Both the position numbers and the translations under genes were made by a program. Source: Saprospiraceae bacterium (GTDB lineage: Bacteria > Bacteroidota > Bacteroidia > Chitinophagales > Saprospiraceae). From it: a DNA stretch of 41,351 nt. Below the pieces are notes generated by a model. The model was not told where the DNA came from. It ran no database searches and saw only the letters and a program-made list of their open reading frames with translations. The DNA lies in the NCBI GenBank assembly GCA_020629615.1, contig JAHDCZ010000018.1:1-41351 (forward strand), given 5' to 3'. Shown here in pieces: positions 39,844-41,351 of this stretch. Positions within the stretch are counted from its first letter, which is position 1. Every line of letters begins with the position of its first letter.

Positions 39844-41351
39844 CTGATCCTTCCCCAATCTTTAGTAAAAATTCTATTTCTTGAGAGATAGTTTTTTAAT
39901 CGAATGTTTTTTGGGTCATCCAAGTTTGGATCGTGGTCAATGATTTTTTGAGCAAGATTTCTAGCCATTAAGATGATGCTATTATCCTGTGCTAAATTGA
40001 GTAATTTGAAATTCATGATGCCGCTTTGCTGCGTGCCTGTCAGATTTCCAGGTCCTCTTAATTGCATATCGGCTTCGGCGATTTCAAATCCATTTGTAGT
40101 GCGTACCATAGTACTGATTCGTTCTCTGGCATCTTTACTCAGTTTGTTGCTGGACATCAAAATACAAAATGATTGATCGGCTCCTCGCCCTACACGCCCG
40201 CGTAATTGATGCAATTGTGAAAGACCAAATCGTTCTGTGTTTTCAATAATCATTACGGATGCGTTGGGGACGTTAACTCCCACTTCGATCACAGTTGTGG
40301 CGACCATGATTTGTGTTTTGCCTTTGACAAATCGTTCCATTTCGATTTCTTTATCTTTTGCTTTCATCCGACCATGGACCACGCTGATCTGAAATTGAGG
40401 CATTGGAAAATATTGTAAAAGTCTCTCATAACCATCAGTGAGGTTTTGTAGATCAAGTTTTGCAGATTCTTCAATTAAGGGAAAGACTACATATATCTGC
40501 CGACCAATAGCTATTTGTTGATGCATAAATTGGATTACCCTTGTTCGATCTTTTTCTCTCTTGTGCAGTGTTTTAACTTCCTTTCGTCCTGGCGGCAATT
40601 CATCTATAATAGAAACATCGAGATCACCATAAACTGTCATGGCAAGAGTCCTAGGAATTGGTGTGGCTGTCATGACTAAAATGTGCGGTACGATCTCTGT
40701 GTTTTTGCGCCACAATTTGTAGCGCTGCGCAACACCAAACCGATGCTGCTCATCCGTAATGGCCAAGCCTAAATTTTTGAATTGTACTGGATCTTCTAGG
40801 ATAGCATGGGTGCCAATTAGTATGTCGATGTCTCCCGTGCTAAGTGCCTCCAAAAGTTTTTCTCTTTTCTTACCTTTTACTGTGCCACTTAAAAAAGCCA
40901 CTACAATTTGCATCCCTTCCAATGATTCACTAATGGATTGGAAATGTTGTTGAGCAAGTATTTCGGTAGGCGCGAGTAAACACGCTTGAAATCCATTGTC
41001 GATCGCAATCAGCATGCTCATTAAACCAACAATGGTTTTTCCACTTCCAACATCACCTTGTAAGAGCCTATTCATTTGAATTCCATGGCCCATGTCTTTC
41101 CGTATTTCTTTTAGAACGCGTTTCTGTGCATTGGTTAACTCAAAGGCTAACTTATTATGAAAGAAATGATTGAATTGATCACCAATAGTATCAAATACTG
41201 CGCCTTTTAGTTTCTTTTTTCTATTGATTTTGCTTTGAAGTAGATTTAATTGGAGAAAGAAAAATTCTTCAAATTTGAGACGTTCTATCGCTTGTTCTTT
41301 TTGTTCTTGAGAATCCGGAAAATGAATCCAATGATAGGCTTGATATCTAGA
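39840..41351 (-). CDS. recG: ATP-dependent DNA helicase RecG, C-terminal part (truncated by window edge)
   Basis: RecG remodels stalled replication forks and branched DNA. The frame stays open to the right edge, giving 503 residues without a start; an internal ATG at 41093 is not the true start because the reading frame upstream continues with FELTNAQKRVLKEIRKDM. Visible are MNRLLQGDVGSGKTIVGL (Walker A), DEQHRFGVAQR (motif II), VMTATPIPRTLAMTVYGDLD (motif III), and the second helicase lobe with VVHGRMKAKDKEIEM, ATTVIEVGVNVPNASVMIIE and LHQLRGRVGRG, followed by the RecG C-terminal region with RGPGNLTGTQQSG. The N-terminal wedge domain lies outside the window. Confidence 0.96.
   Translation of the reverse strand, partial: SRYQAYHWIHFPDSQEQKEQAIERLKFEEFFFLQLNLLQSKINRKKKLKGAVFDTIGDQFNHFFHNKLAFELTNAQKRVLKEIRKDMGHGIQMNRLLQGDVGSGKTIVGLMSMLIAIDNGFQACLLAPTEILAQQHFQSISESLEGMQIVVAFLSGTVKGKKREKLLEALSTGDIDILIGTHAILEDPVQFKNLGLAITDEQHRFGVAQRYKLWRKNTEIVPHILVMTATPIPRTLAMTVYGDLDVSIIDELPPGRKEVKTLHKREKDRTRVIQFMHQQIAIGRQIYVVFPLIEESAKLDLQNLTDGYERLLQYFPMPQFQISVVHGRMKAKDKEIEMERFVKGKTQIMVATTVIEVGVNVPNASVMIIENTERFGLSQLHQLRGRVGRGADQSFCILMSSNKLSKDARERISTMVRTTNGFEIAEADMQLRGPGNLTGTQQSGIMNFKLLNLAQDNSIILMARNLAQKIIDHDPNLDDPKNIRLKNYLSRNRIFTKDWGRIS

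Noticed and set aside
1-41351. CRISPR array, tRNA/rRNA genes, prophage, toxin-antitoxin or restriction system
   Set aside because: Read through for each; none has support in the sequence.

Overview
The window reads as a compact, AT-rich chromosome segment from a member of the Bacteroidota. The taxonomic evidence is: two proteins ending in type IX secretion (T9SS) type-A sorting domains, several secreted beta-barrel proteins whose signal peptides end in AxAQ, a strict lack of Shine-Dalgarno leaders, and promoter boxes of the Bacteroidota TTG / TAnnTTTG kind (best in front of rpsT and purH). An environmental, possibly Saprospiria-like, aerobic heterotroph is my guess; the sequence alone does not fix the class. 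I see no tRNA or rRNA genes, no CRISPR array, no phage and no intact transposase.

Layout. 1-8.0 kb (all minus strand): a truncated M48 peptidase, a GNAT acetyltransferase, then purH - coaX - outer-membrane barrel - secreted TPR protein as one tight operon, with a second, paralogous TPR lipoprotein gene separated from it by a terminator and a 205-bp inverted-repeat element that looks like a MITE. 8.1-14.2 kb: a small T9SS cargo protein, thymidine kinase, a charged-linker protein coupled to a rhomboid protease, and the operon upp - sodium/solute symporter - murQ. 14.4-24.2 kb: a beta-barrel gene followed by lipA, an alkaline phosphatase lipoprotein, dprA overlapping a TMTC-like membrane TPR protein, another barrel, sucA, and rpsT with a clear promoter and terminator.

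24.3-34.0 kb is a phenylacetate degradation (paa) locus in two blocks: paaE - tetR - paaA - paaB - paaC - paaD, and paaG - paaH - paaI. PaaABC with the reductase PaaE (and the maturation protein PaaD) would epoxidise phenylacetyl-CoA, PaaG would isomerise the epoxide to the oxepin, PaaH would act in the later beta-oxidation-like steps and PaaI would recycle stalled CoA esters. The ligase PaaK, the ring-opening PaaZ, the thiolase PaaJ and the hydratase PaaF are not in the window. A perfect inverted repeat in front of paaA is a good candidate operator for the TetR-type regulator. Between the two blocks sit a GNAT protein, an RDD membrane protein, a secreted seven-repeat propeller with a T9SS tail and a small membrane protein.

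34.0-41.35 kb: GtrA-like and CDP-alcohol phosphatidyltransferase genes, an FKBP lipoprotein, serA, an alpha/beta hydrolase, a small coiled-coil membrane protein, a RoxA/peroxidase-like di-haem lipoprotein and a truncated recG.

The most interesting things I found are at the DNA level: the MITE-like element with a target duplication; a dispersed short inverted repeat (TTCGC-N4/5-GCGAA) that recurs in unrelated genes in different reading frames; a 22-bp perfect palindrome in the purH leader; the paaA operator; and the fact that 6 of 10 convergent gene pairs overlap at their 3' ends, three of them through a shared 4-base double stop. I did not find a clearly novel defence or secretion system.
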